Of a DNA stretch of 9,616 nucleotides, positions 1 through 6,863 are shown piece by piece. The notes under the pieces were generated by a model. That model was not told the origin of the DNA. It made no database searches and worked only from the letters and a program-made list of their open reading frames with translations. Both the position numbers and the translations under genes were made by a program. Each line of letters starts with the position of its first letter. Position 1 is the stretch's first letter. The stretch is from an uncultured Methylocystaceae bacterium (GTDB taxonomy: Bacteria > Pseudomonadota > Alphaproteobacteria > Rhizobiales > Beijerinckiaceae): positions 1 through 9,616 of the forward strand of contig CAMFKC010000040.1 in assembly GCA_945956975.1 (NCBI GenBank). Direction: 5' to 3'.

Positions 1-1524
1 CTTGTACTTCCAGTCGCCCTCGGGCGTGATCGCCGCCTTGCGGGCCTCGTCGAAATGGAAGTCGACGTTCTTCTTCGACTGCGGTCCCCAATAGCCGACG
101 CGGCCGAGATCGTAGAACTTGCGCTCGAAGCCGGACTTGAGGAACGCCTTGAGACAGCCGAGCAGATAGCGCCGCCGCTGGCCGCTGCCGGCCCATGGAT
201 AGGAGAACAGCGCCTTCTTCATGTAGAAGCGGCGGTAATTGTTCATCACGCGGTCGAGAAGCTCGACGCGGTCCATCGCCTCCGGCTTGATGATCGGCGT
301 GACGAAATTGTATTTCTCGAAGTCGAAGATCTCGACCTTGTCGCTGAGGTCGTTGAACAGGTCGGAGAACGGCCAGGGTGTGTACATCGACCAGTTGGCG
401 AGGTCGGGCTTCCACTCCATCGCCATGCGATAGGTTTCTTCCAGCGTCTCCGCCGTCTCGTTTTCAAGACCGACGATGAACTGCGCCTCCACGACAATGC
501 CGGCGTTGCGCAGCAGCTCGATCGCGCGCTTGTTGTCGGCGACCTTCGTCTCCTTGTTGAAGCGATCGAGCTTCATCTGGGCGGCGGCTTCCGTGCCGAG
601 CGAGACGTGGATGAGGCCCGCCTTGCGGAACAGCGGCAGCAGTTCGGCGTCGCGCAGGATGTCGGTCACGCGCGTATTGATGCCCCACAGCACCTTCTCG
701 TTGAGCCCGCGCCTGATCAGTTCCTCGCAGAACTGGATAAACTTCTTGCGGTTGATCGTGGGCTCCTCGTCCGCGAGGATGAAGAAGCGGACGTCCTGCT
801 CCTTGTAGAGCTTCTCGATCTCGTCGCAGACCTTCTTGGGATCGCGCACGCGGTAGTCGCGCCAGAACTTCCACTGCGAGCAGAAGGAGCAGGTGAACGG
901 ACATCCGCGCGCCATCGAGGGGATCGCGACGCGGCAGTTGAGCGGAATGTACTTGTACTTGCTCCACTCCAGGATGTTCCAGTCGGGATTGATCGCGTCG
1001 AGGTTCTTGACGGTCGCGGCCGCCTGCGTCGCCACGATCTTCGAGCCCTCGCCGTCCCTCTCCGCGAAGGCGAGGCCCTTGATCTCGCGCCGCGCCGCCG
1101 GCCAGCGGCCTTCCGCGATGGCGCGGGTGAGTTCGACGATCACCTCCTCGCCCTCGCCACGCACGATCACGTCGATCCACGGAGCCTCCGTCAGCACCTG
1201 GCTGTACATGAAGGTGGCGTGGATGCCGCCGAGCACGGTCACGGCGTTCGGATGCACCTCGCGTGCAATCTGCAGCGCGCGCTCGGCCTTGTAGATCGAC
1301 GGCGTGATCGACGTCGCTCCGACCATGTCGGGCTTCTCTTTCGCCAGCATCTCGCGGAGCTGGTCGTCCGAGAGGTCGTTGGTCATGGCGTCGATGAAGG
1401 TGATGTCGGGAAAACCTGCATCGCGCAGCGAACCCGCGAGATAGGCGGCCCATGCCGGCGGCCAGTTGCCTGCGATTTCCGCGCCGCCCGAATGATAATT
1501 GGGATGGATCAGCACGATGCGCAT
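1..1524 (-). CDS. bchE: Anaerobic Mg-protoporphyrin IX monomethyl ester cyclase BchE (3' end outside window)
   Basis: BchE is a B12-dependent radical SAM enzyme that makes the isocyclic ring E of bacteriochlorophyll with oxygen from water, so it is the low-oxygen route. The minus strand is open for 508 codons from the ATG at 1524 to the window edge. The N-terminus (MRIVLIHPNY, then GGAEIAGNWPPAW) and the VLGGIHATF segment match the B12-binding domain of this family. The radical SAM cluster motif CPFTCSFC lies at residues 208-215, with C208, C212 and C215 in the CxxxCxxC pattern, followed by SQWKFWRDYR. Family members are usually about 550 residues, so roughly 40-50 C-terminal residues are missing here. 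A good ribosome site, GGAGG at 1536-1532, sits 7 bases before the ATG. It is transcribed divergently from bchG, across a region with FNR and PpsR sites. Family assignment is very secure; only the C-terminus is unseen. Confidence 0.96.
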   Translation of the reverse strand, partial: MRIVLIHPNYHSGGAEIAGNWPPAWAAYLAGSLRDAGFPDITFIDAMTNDLSDDQLREMLAKEKPDMVGATSITPSIYKAERALQIAREVHPNAVTVLGGIHATFMYSQVLTEAPWIDVIVRGEGEEVIVELTRAIAEGRWPAARREIKGLAFAERDGEGSKIVATQAAATVKNLDAINPDWNILEWSKYKYIPLNCRVAIPSMARGCPFTCSFCSQWKFWRDYRVRDPKKVCDEIEKLYKEQDVRFFILADEEPTINRKKFIQFCEELIRRGLNEKVLWGINTRVTDILRDAELLPLFRKAGLIHVSLGTEAAAQMKLDRFNKETKVADNKRAIELLRNAGIVVEAQFIVGLENETAETLEETYRMAMEWKPDLANWSMYTPWPFSDLFNDLSDKVEIFDFEKYNFVTPIIKPEAMDRVELLDRVMNNYRRFYMKKALFSYPWAGSGQRRRYLLGCLKAFLKSGFERKFYDLGRVGYWGPQSKKNVDFHFDEARKAAITPEGDWKYK

Positions 1525-1600
1525 GGGACCGCCTCCGGTCAGCGGAGATCGTTTGCTCCGCATCTTGCCGGCAGTCTGGAACCCGCCCCGTCAAAAAGAA

Positions 1601-1614
1601 TTGACATGGATCAA
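1601..1614. promoter_or_regulatory. FNR/FnrL-type binding box
   Basis: The sequence TTGACATGGATCAA matches the FNR/FnrL consensus TTGAT-N4-ATCAA at every defined base but one (C for T at position 5). Its centre is 83.5 bases upstream of the bchE start codon and 82.5 bases upstream of the bchG start codon, so it could serve either gene. FnrL is known to activate bchE transcription at low oxygen in Rhodobacter sphaeroides, which fits an oxygen-independent cyclase. It lies only three bases from the first PpsR palindrome. The site is seen; its use is inferred. Confidence 0.8.
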
Positions 1615-1617
1615 CGG

Positions 1618-1635
1618 TGTCTCATTCTGGCGACA
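1618..1635. promoter_or_regulatory. PpsR/CrtJ palindrome, site 1
   Basis: TGT-N12-ACA is the recognition motif of the aerobic repressor PpsR/CrtJ. This copy reads TGTC, ten bases, GACA, a full match to the extended form of the motif. It is followed by a second copy after 7 bases. CrtJ is known to bind cooperatively to two such palindromes 7 or 8 bases apart in bacteriochlorophyll promoters, so the spacing supports a functional pair. Confidence 0.85.
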
Positions 1636-1642
1636 TCCGAAC

Positions 1643-1660
1643 TGTAATGCTGTCTTGACA
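1643..1660. promoter_or_regulatory. PpsR/CrtJ palindrome, site 2, overlapping a candidate -35 box
   Basis: This is a second TGT-N12-ACA palindrome (TGTA, ten bases, GACA), 7 bases from site 1 and 25 bases centre to centre. Its last six bases (1655-1660) read TTGACA, a perfect sigma-70 type -35 box pointing at bchG. Binding of the repressor would therefore block polymerase. The matching -10 is weak (TAGCGT at 1678-1683, 17-base spacer). Overlap of PpsR sites with promoter elements is typical of photosynthesis genes. Confidence 0.82.
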
Positions 1661-1689
1661 CTTGCCCGGCCCGCTCCTAGCGTCTGGAC

Positions 1690-2571
1690 ATGGCGTATCC
1701 GAGACCATCGGCGGTTCTGGAACTGCTGAAGCCCATCACATGGTTTCCGCCGATGTGGGCGTTCGGATGCGGCGTCGTGTCTTCGGGCCTTCCGGCCGGC
1801 GGACGCTGGTCTTTCATCGCCGCCGGCGTGCTGCTCGCGGGGCCCATGGTCTGCGCCACCAGCCAGGCGGTGAACGACTGGTTCGACCGCCACGTCGACG
1901 CCATCAACGAACCTAATCGCCCGATTCCCTCCGGCCGCATTCCCGGCCGCTGGGGCCTGTGGATCGCTTGCATCTGGACGCTCCTGTCCATGCTGCTCGC
2001 ATGGTTCCTCGGGCCGGTCTGTCTCGTGGCGGCCATCGTCGGGCTGATCCTCGCCTGGGCCTACAGCGCGCCGCCCGCGCGCCTGAAGCAGAACGGCTGG
2101 TGGGGCAATCTTGCCGTCGGCGCCTGCTACGAAGGCCTGCCCTGGTTCACCGGCGCCGCCGTCATGGCCGCCGCCGTGCCCGACTGGCGCGTGGTGACGA
2201 TCGCGGTGCTCTACAGCATCGGCGCGCACGGCATCATGACGCTCAACGACTTCAAGTCGATCGAAGGCGACACGCGCATGGGCGTGCGGAGCCTGCCGGT
2301 GCAGCTCGGCGCGGACAACGCCGCCAAACTCGCCTGCATCTTCATGACCCTGCCGCAGCTCGCCGTCATCGCGCTGCTGCTCGTCTGGAACAGCCCGGTC
2401 TACGCCATCGCGGTGGCGGGCGTCGTCGTCGCGCAGCTCGCTCTCATGCCGCGCCTGCTCGCCGCGCCGAAGGAGCAGGCGCCCTGGTACAACGCCACCG
2501 GCGTCTCGCTCTTCGTGTCGGGGATGCTGGTCACCGCCTTCGCACTGCGTCCGCTGATCGCAGGGAGCTGA
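1690..2571 (+). CDS. bchG: Bacteriochlorophyll a synthase BchG (UbiA-family prenyltransferase)
   Basis: BchG esterifies bacteriochlorophyllide a with geranylgeranyl (or phytyl) diphosphate, the step that makes the pigment membrane-bound. The 293-residue product is polytopic and belongs to the UbiA superfamily. It opens with the typical LELLKPITWFPPMWAFGCG segment (residues 10-28). The first Asp-rich motif, NDWFDRHVD, is at 62-70 and the second, LNDFKSIEGD, is at 185-194; these bind Mg-diphosphate. GVRSLPVQLG follows at 198-207. The ATG at 1690 is forced, because an in-frame stop (TAG, 1678-1680) lies four codons upstream. No clear Shine-Dalgarno sequence precedes it, which is odd for this operon. 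It is the first gene of an operon with the PucC-family gene and bchP. Related enzymes include chlorophyll synthase ChlG, but the context fixes BchG. Confidence 0.97.
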   Translation: MAYPRPSAVLELLKPITWFPPMWAFGCGVVSSGLPAGGRWSFIAAGVLLAGPMVCATSQAVNDWFDRHVDAINEPNRPIPSGRIPGRWGLWIACIWTLLSMLLAWFLGPVCLVAAIVGLILAWAYSAPPARLKQNGWWGNLAVGACYEGLPWFTGAAVMAAAVPDWRVVTIAVLYSIGAHGIMTLNDFKSIEGDTRMGVRSLPVQLGADNAAKLACIFMTLPQLAVIALLLVWNSPVYAIAVAGVVVAQLALMPRLLAAPKEQAPWYNATGVSLFVSGMLVTAFALRPLIAGS

Positions 2572-2573
2572 TC

Positions 2574-3902
2574 ATGAACCGCCTGAGCTGGCTCCAGATC
2601 GTGCGCCTCGGCCTTGTCCAGACGTCGCTGGGCGCCATCGTCGTCCTCGCCACCTCCACGCTCAACCGCGTGATGATCGTCGAACTCGCCCTGCCCGCCG
2701 TCGTGCCCGGCGCGCTGATCGCGCTGCACTATGCGGTGCAGGCGCTGCGCCCGCGCTGGGGTTATGGGTCCGATGTCGGCGGCAAGCTCACGCCGTGGAT
2801 CATCGGCGGCATGGGCGTTCTGGCGCTCGGCGGCATGGCCGCCGCGACGGCGACGGCGTGGATGAGCGTGAACAAGCCCGCGGGCCTCGCGCTCGGCGTG
2901 ATCGCGTTTCTCGCCATCGGCATCGGCGTCGGCGCTGCCGGCACGTCGCTCCTCGTGCTGCTCGCCAAGAGCGTCGACCCCAGGCGCCGCGCGCCGGCCG
3001 CCACCATCGTCTGGATCATGATGATCGCAGGCTTCGCTGTCACGGCGGGCATAGCCGGCCATAACCTCGATCCCTTCTCGCCCGCGCGTCTCGTAACCGT
3101 CATATCGACCGCGAGCCTGCTTGCGTTCCTGCTCGCGACCGCCGCCATCTGGGGCGTGGAGAAGAGCGTCGCGGGAGCTCTGGCCGCGGCTCCGGATCAC
3201 GCCGCCGAGAAGCCGGCCTTCAAGGAAGCGATCCGGCAAGTCTGGGCCGAGCCCTTCGCGCGCCGCTTCACCATCTTCATCTTCATTTCCATGCTCGCCT
3301 ACAGCGCGCAGGAACTCATCCTCGAGCCTTTCGCCGGCGCGGTCTTCCGCATGTCGCCGGGCCATTCCACCAAGCTGAACGGGTTGCAGCACGGCGGTGT
3401 CCTCGTCGGCATGATCGCCGTCGCACTGATCGCTGGTCGCGGCGCGGGCTTGTCGACGCAGACCGCGCGCTACTGGACCGGCGGCGGCTGCCTCGCCTCG
3501 GCCTTCTCCATCCTGCTCATCATCGTGGCCGGCAATGCCGGCAACGAAATGTTCCTGCGCGCCTCCATCTTCATCCTCGGCGTCTCCAACGGATGCTTCG
3601 CGGCGGCCGCCATCGGCTCGATGATGGCCATGGCGGGCCAGGGCCGCAGCTCCTGCGAGGGCGTGCGCATGGGCATCTGGGGCGCGGCGCAGGGCGTGGC
3701 CTTCGGCGCGGGCGGATTGTTCGGCACGATCTCGGTCGACCTGTCGCGGCTGGTCTTCGGCGCGCCGGCTCCAGCCTATACCGCCGTCTTCGTCTGCGAG
3801 GCCCTGCTCTTCCTGATTTCGGCGGGCCTCGCCACGACCATCGGCGGCCCGCAATCCGAAGCGGACGAAACCCGCACATTCGCCGGTGCAGGCGCGAGGT
3901 GA
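2574..3902 (+). CDS. PucC/LhaA-family BCD transporter (Orf428-type MFS protein)
   Basis: This 442-residue, very hydrophobic protein with about twelve likely membrane segments belongs to the PucC/LhaA/Orf428 branch of the major facilitator superfamily. Members are needed for normal assembly of light-harvesting complexes and are thought to handle bacteriochlorophyll. Family signatures seen are NRVMIVELALPAVVPGAL (residues 31-48) and RWGYGSDVGGKLTPWIIGG (61-79), the counterpart of the MFS loop 2-3 motif. The reading frame is open far upstream, but that part is an artefact over bchG. The ATG at 2574 was chosen for its AGGGAG ribosome site (2562-2567) and its start two bases after the bchG stop. 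The bchG - orf428 - bchP order is known from Rhodobacter, so it is more likely the Orf428 orthologue than PucC or LhaA themselves. The exact substrate is not established. Confidence 0.9.
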   Translation: MNRLSWLQIVRLGLVQTSLGAIVVLATSTLNRVMIVELALPAVVPGALIALHYAVQALRPRWGYGSDVGGKLTPWIIGGMGVLALGGMAAATATAWMSVNKPAGLALGVIAFLAIGIGVGAAGTSLLVLLAKSVDPRRRAPAATIVWIMMIAGFAVTAGIAGHNLDPFSPARLVTVISTASLLAFLLATAAIWGVEKSVAGALAAAPDHAAEKPAFKEAIRQVWAEPFARRFTIFIFISMLAYSAQELILEPFAGAVFRMSPGHSTKLNGLQHGGVLVGMIAVALIAGRGAGLSTQTARYWTGGGCLASAFSILLIIVAGNAGNEMFLRASIFILGVSNGCFAAAAIGSMMAMAGQGRSSCEGVRMGIWGAAQGVAFGAGGLFGTISVDLSRLVFGAPAPAYTAVFVCEALLFLISAGLATTIGGPQSEADETRTFAGAGAR

Positions 3903-3905
3903 CCC

Positions 3906-5108
3906 ATGAGCGCATGCGAAGAATTTGACGTCGTCGTCGTCGGCGGCGGGCCGGCTGGCGCAACCGCCGCCAACGATCTGGCGCGCGTCGGGCATTCGGT
4001 GCTGCTGCTCGATCGTGCAGGCCGCATCAAGCCGTGCGGCGGCGCCATCCCGCCGCGGGCGATTCGCGATTTCGCGATTCCGGATCATCTCCTGAAGGCG
4101 AAGATTTCGTCCGCCCGCATGGTTTCGCCGTCCGGCAAGCAAGTGGCCATGCCGATCGACAATGGCTTCGTCGGCATGGTCGACCGCGAGGAATTCGACG
4201 AATGGCTGCGCGAACGCGCCGCGCTCGGCGGCGCCGCGCGGCGCAAAGGCGTATTCTCGAAAATTTCGCGCGATCCGGACGGCCGCCTCGTCGTCAGCTA
4301 CGAGACGCGCGCAGAAGGCGGCGAGACTGTTTCGGGACGCGTGCGCGCGCGCTTCGTCGTCGGCGCGGACGGCGCTCTGTCCGCCGTCGGCAAGCAGGCG
4401 GTGCCGGGCGCCGACAAATTGCGCTACGTCTTCGCCTACCATGAGATCGTGGAGGCCCCGCCCGTCGGCGCCGTCGAAGATTACGATCCGCGCAGCTGCG
4501 ACATCTACTATCAGGGCAAGCTCTCGCCCGATTTCTACGCCTGGGTGTTTCCGCACGGAAAGACCGCCAGCGTCGGCGTCGGCAGCGCGCACAAGGGCTT
4601 CTCCCTGCGCAACGCAACAGCCGAGACCCGCGCCGCAGCAGGCCTGACCAATGCGCGCACAATCCGCCGCGAGGGCGCGCCAATTCCCATGAAGCCGCTG
4701 AAGAAGTGGGACAACGGCCGGGACGTGCTGCTGACCGGGGACGCGGCCGGCGTCGTCGCGCCAGCGTCGGGCGAGGGCATCTACTACGCCATGTATACCG
4801 GCCGGCTCGCCGGCGAAGCCGTCGCCGAGGCCCTGCGCACGGGCGATGCGCGGGCGCTGGCGACCGCGCGCAAACGCTTTCAGAAAGCGCACGGCCGGGT
4901 GTTCTGGATCCTCGGCATGATGCAGTGGTTCTGGTATAGCAGCGACAAGCGCCGGGAGAGCTTCGTCTCGATCTGCCGCGATCCCGACGTGCAGAGGCTG
5001 ACGTGGGACTCCTACATGAACAAGGAACTGGTGCGTCGCGAGCCCGTCGCGCACGTGCGCATTTTCTTCAAGGACCTCGCGCATCTCTTCGGGTTCGCGC
5101 GCGCATGA
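3906..5108 (+). CDS. bchP: Geranylgeranyl reductase BchP
   Basis: BchP reduces three double bonds of the geranylgeranyl tail (on the pigment or on the diphosphate) to give the phytyl tail of bacteriochlorophyll a. The 400-residue product is an FAD-dependent reductase. The dinucleotide fold VVVGGGPAGAT is at residues 10-20, the family segment KPCGGAIPP at 42-50, VGADGALSAVG at 152-162, and the second FAD motif TGDAAGVVAPASGEGI at 277-292. The length is normal for the family. The start lies three bases after the upstream stop, with a ribosome site (GAGGTGA, 3896-3902) overlapping that stop, suggesting translational coupling. It shares an operon with bchG and the PucC-family gene, which handle the preceding step and pigment delivery. 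Other geranylgeranyl reductases exist in archaea and plants, but the context makes BchP nearly certain. Confidence 0.97.
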   Translation: MSACEEFDVVVVGGGPAGATAANDLARVGHSVLLLDRAGRIKPCGGAIPPRAIRDFAIPDHLLKAKISSARMVSPSGKQVAMPIDNGFVGMVDREEFDEWLRERAALGGAARRKGVFSKISRDPDGRLVVSYETRAEGGETVSGRVRARFVVGADGALSAVGKQAVPGADKLRYVFAYHEIVEAPPVGAVEDYDPRSCDIYYQGKLSPDFYAWVFPHGKTASVGVGSAHKGFSLRNATAETRAAAGLTNARTIRREGAPIPMKPLKKWDNGRDVLLTGDAAGVVAPASGEGIYYAMYTGRLAGEAVAEALRTGDARALATARKRFQKAHGRVFWILGMMQWFWYSSDKRRESFVSICRDPDVQRLTWDSYMNKELVRREPVAHVRIFFKDLAHLFGFARA

Positions 5109-5115
5109 GGCGCAG

Positions 5116-5586
5116 ATGAGCGCCTGGTGGCCCTATGTCGTCTCGGGCCTGGTTGCGCTCGTTGTCGAATTGCTCGGCGGTTGGCTGACGAGCCTCGGCG
5201 GCTGGTACGACAAACTCCGCAAACCCTCGTGGCAGCCGCCGGGATGGCTGTTTGGCCCGGCCTGGACGCTGCTGTTCATCCTGATCGCCATTTCGGCGGG
5301 CCTGGCATGGACGCAAAGTCCGCCCGCAGCGCGGCCGGCGCTCCTGGTCCTGTTCGGCGTGAACGCGGCGCTGAATGTCGCCTGGAGCGCGCTATTCTTC
5401 CGCGCGCGGCGTCCCGACCTCGCCTTTGTCGAAGTCATCGTCTTCTGGATGTCGATTTTCGCTCTGATCCTCGCGATCTGGCCGCACGCGCCGACAGCTG
5501 CGCTCCTGCTCATGCCCTATCTCGCATGGGTCTCGTTCGCCGCCTTCCTCAACTGGACGGTCGCCCGGCTCAACTCTTACCTTTGA
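5116..5586 (+). CDS. tspO: TspO/MBR family tryptophan-rich sensory protein
   Basis: This 156-residue, five-helix membrane protein of the TspO/MBR (peripheral benzodiazepine receptor) family binds porphyrins and, in Rhodobacter sphaeroides, lowers expression of photosynthesis genes under oxygen. Family signatures are the loop WYDKLRKPSWQPPGWLFGP (residues 30-48) followed by AWTLLF, the central LNVAWSALFF, and the C-terminal PYLAWVSFAAFLNW. Tryptophans are abundant, as expected. It starts seven bases after the bchP stop with a modest ribosome site (TGAGG, 5106-5110). In Rhodobacter tspO follows the carotenoid genes crtIB; here it lies at the end of the bchG-bchP operon. That placement means PpsR would control it with pigment synthesis, which is an inference. 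Identity is firm; its role here is by analogy. Confidence 0.94.
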   Translation: MSAWWPYVVSGLVALVVELLGGWLTSLGGWYDKLRKPSWQPPGWLFGPAWTLLFILIAISAGLAWTQSPPAARPALLVLFGVNAALNVAWSALFFRARRPDLAFVEVIVFWMSIFALILAIWPHAPTAALLLMPYLAWVSFAAFLNWTVARLNSYL

Positions 5587-5593
5587 GACAGCC

Positions 5594-5860
5594 ATGCAAG
5601 CGCTGTTCGCCGACGGCCGGATCGTCGATCTCATCCTCGCGCTGATGGTTCTCGAGGCAATGGCGCTGGCAATCTATCGTCGGCGCACCGGTCGCGGCGT
5701 CGGGATACGCAGCCTGCTGGTCAATCTCGGCGCAGGCGCCGCGCTTCTGCTGACGTTGCGGGCGGTCATGACCGGCGCGGGCCTCGCTGTAGTTGCAGCG
5801 CTGCTGCTTCTTGCGCTGGTCTTCCATGTCGCCGACATCGCGACGCGCTGGGACAAATAA
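5594..5860 (+). CDS. Uncharacterised small membrane protein
   Basis: I do not recognise this 88-residue protein. It has three hydrophobic stretches, at about residues 11-27, 40-57 and 61-80. They are separated by a basic loop (YRRRTGRGVGIR, 28-39), and the C-terminal tail ATRWDK is short and charged. By the positive-inside rule the first loop is probably cytoplasmic. It begins 7 bases after tspO, with a weak ribosome site (GAG, 5585-5587), and is the last gene before the hairpin terminator. Coding is supported by operon position, tight spacing and a coherent membrane-protein composition. An equivalent small ORF may exist beside tspO or bchP in other phototrophs, but I cannot confirm that without a search. 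No function is assigned. Confidence 0.75.
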   Translation: MQALFADGRIVDLILALMVLEAMALAIYRRRTGRGVGIRSLLVNLGAGAALLLTLRAVMTGAGLAVVAALLLLALVFHVADIATRWDK

Positions 5861-5862
5861 AA

Positions 5863-5893
5863 ATCCGGCGCGGGATGCGAACCCGCGCCGGAT
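5863..5893. terminator. Bidirectional rho-independent-type hairpin between convergent operons
   Basis: ATCCGGCGCGGG (5863-5874) pairs perfectly with CCCGCGCCGGAT (5882-5893), a 12-base stem with a 7-base loop. On the minus strand, the puf direction, the stem is followed by a T-rich run (TTTTTATTTG from 5863 down), a good terminator 33 bases after the pufM stop. On the plus strand the following sequence AGATTGTTT is less T-rich, so termination of the bch operon may be weaker. The hairpin starts two bases after the stop of the 88-residue gene. Confidence 0.85.
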
Positions 5894-5926
5894 AGATTGT
5901 TTCCAGAAAGAGCCCGGACTTGCCGG

Positions 5927-6850
5927 TCAGTTCGGTGCAAGCCCGTGCTTGACGCCCCACTCGTGCCAATTGTCGACCACCGTGCCGGTGAGCAGGATGC
6001 CGATGCCGCCGCACAAGGTGCAGAGAACCGCAAACCACCAGGCCCAGCGATGGATGGATTCGAACGTGGCGTTGAAGCCCATCGTCCACCGCCAGAACAA
6101 TGCCGCGCGCTCGGCCGCCGTGCCACGATCCGTGATCTGCTCGATTTCGCGATCGCCGCCGTAACGGGTCACCGCGAGGATCGTCGCGCCATGCATCGCG
6201 AACAGAAGCGCCGAACCGTAGAGGAAGGCGATCGAGAGCATGTGGAACGGATTGTAGAACAGGTTGCCGTAGGTCAGCGAGAAATTGTTCGTCCAGTCCA
6301 GATGCGGGAAGATGCCGAACGGCACCGCCTCGCTCCAGGACCCCATCAGCAACGGGCGGATGAAGCCGAGCACCAGATAGAGCCAGATCGCCGAGGCGAA
6401 GGCCCAGGCCACGTGCGTGCCGAGCCCAAGAGCGCGAGCCCGCATATACATGCGCGTCCACCACAAGAGGATCGACATCGTCAGGCAGAAGCCGGCGATA
6501 AGCCACCACCCGCCTTCCTGCAGGGGCGGGAATATCTGCAGACCGTATTTGGCGGCCGGCGGCTCGAGCGCGAGCCACGGCAGCTTGCGGACGAACTGGA
6601 TGGGATCCCAGTTCACCGAGGCCCACATGTTGAGGCCGATGATCTCGATCGCCATGATGCCGAAGGCGAGCGAGAAAACGCCGGTCCATCCGAGATGAAT
6701 GGGGCCGACCTGTGCGTCGCCAAGCTTGCCCAGCCAGTAGGAAAAGCCTGGATTGGACGTGCGGTCGACGGTGGAGGAGTGCAGCGGCACGCCTGCATGG
6801 GCAGGCATGCGGATCTGCGTTTGCGAGAAGATGTTCTGATACCGGGCCAT
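5927..6850 (-). CDS. pufM: Photosynthetic reaction centre subunit M
   Basis: PufM pairs with PufL to form the membrane core of the type II reaction centre and binds half of the special pair, accessory pigments, QA and the non-haem iron. The 307-residue length equals that of Rhodobacter sphaeroides M. With an offset of +1 to that numbering, the ligands are present: H183 (accessory bacteriochlorophyll, M182), H203 (special pair, M202), and H220, E235 and H267 (iron, M219, M234, M266). Y211 (M210, needed for fast charge separation) and W253 (QA site, M252) are also kept. The start MARYQNIFSQ fits the family. It begins 13 bases after pufL with AGGGG (6865-6861) upstream. Residue 45 is Asp where Rhodobacter sphaeroides has M44 Asn. 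No pufX or pufC follows; a terminator does. Confidence 0.98.
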   Translation of the reverse strand: MARYQNIFSQTQIRMPAHAGVPLHSSTVDRTSNPGFSYWLGKLGDAQVGPIHLGWTGVFSLAFGIMAIEIIGLNMWASVNWDPIQFVRKLPWLALEPPAAKYGLQIFPPLQEGGWWLIAGFCLTMSILLWWTRMYMRARALGLGTHVAWAFASAIWLYLVLGFIRPLLMGSWSEAVPFGIFPHLDWTNNFSLTYGNLFYNPFHMLSIAFLYGSALLFAMHGATILAVTRYGGDREIEQITDRGTAAERAALFWRWTMGFNATFESIHRWAWWFAVLCTLCGGIGILLTGTVVDNWHEWGVKHGLAPN

Positions 6851-6863
6851 ATGCGTCGAGCCC

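Noticed and set aside
55..1647. 530-codon open frame on the plus strand
   Set aside because: It is the codon-register complement of bchE, whose motifs are unmistakable; its arginine/leucine/valine-rich product matches no family I know. GC-rich codon bias keeps the antisense frame open.
1959..2573. Upstream extension of the PucC-family reading frame
   Set aside because: It overlaps bchG in another frame and gives an Arg-rich product; the ATG at 2574 has a ribosome site and the family N-terminus.
2400..5084. 894-codon open frame on the minus strand
   Set aside because: It is antisense to bchG, the PucC-family gene and bchP together, spans their boundaries, and has a low-complexity Arg/Asp/Ala/Gly-rich product.
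5861..5926. Hidden pufX or other small gene after pufM
   Set aside because: Only 66 bases lie between the stops, mostly filled by the terminator hairpin.
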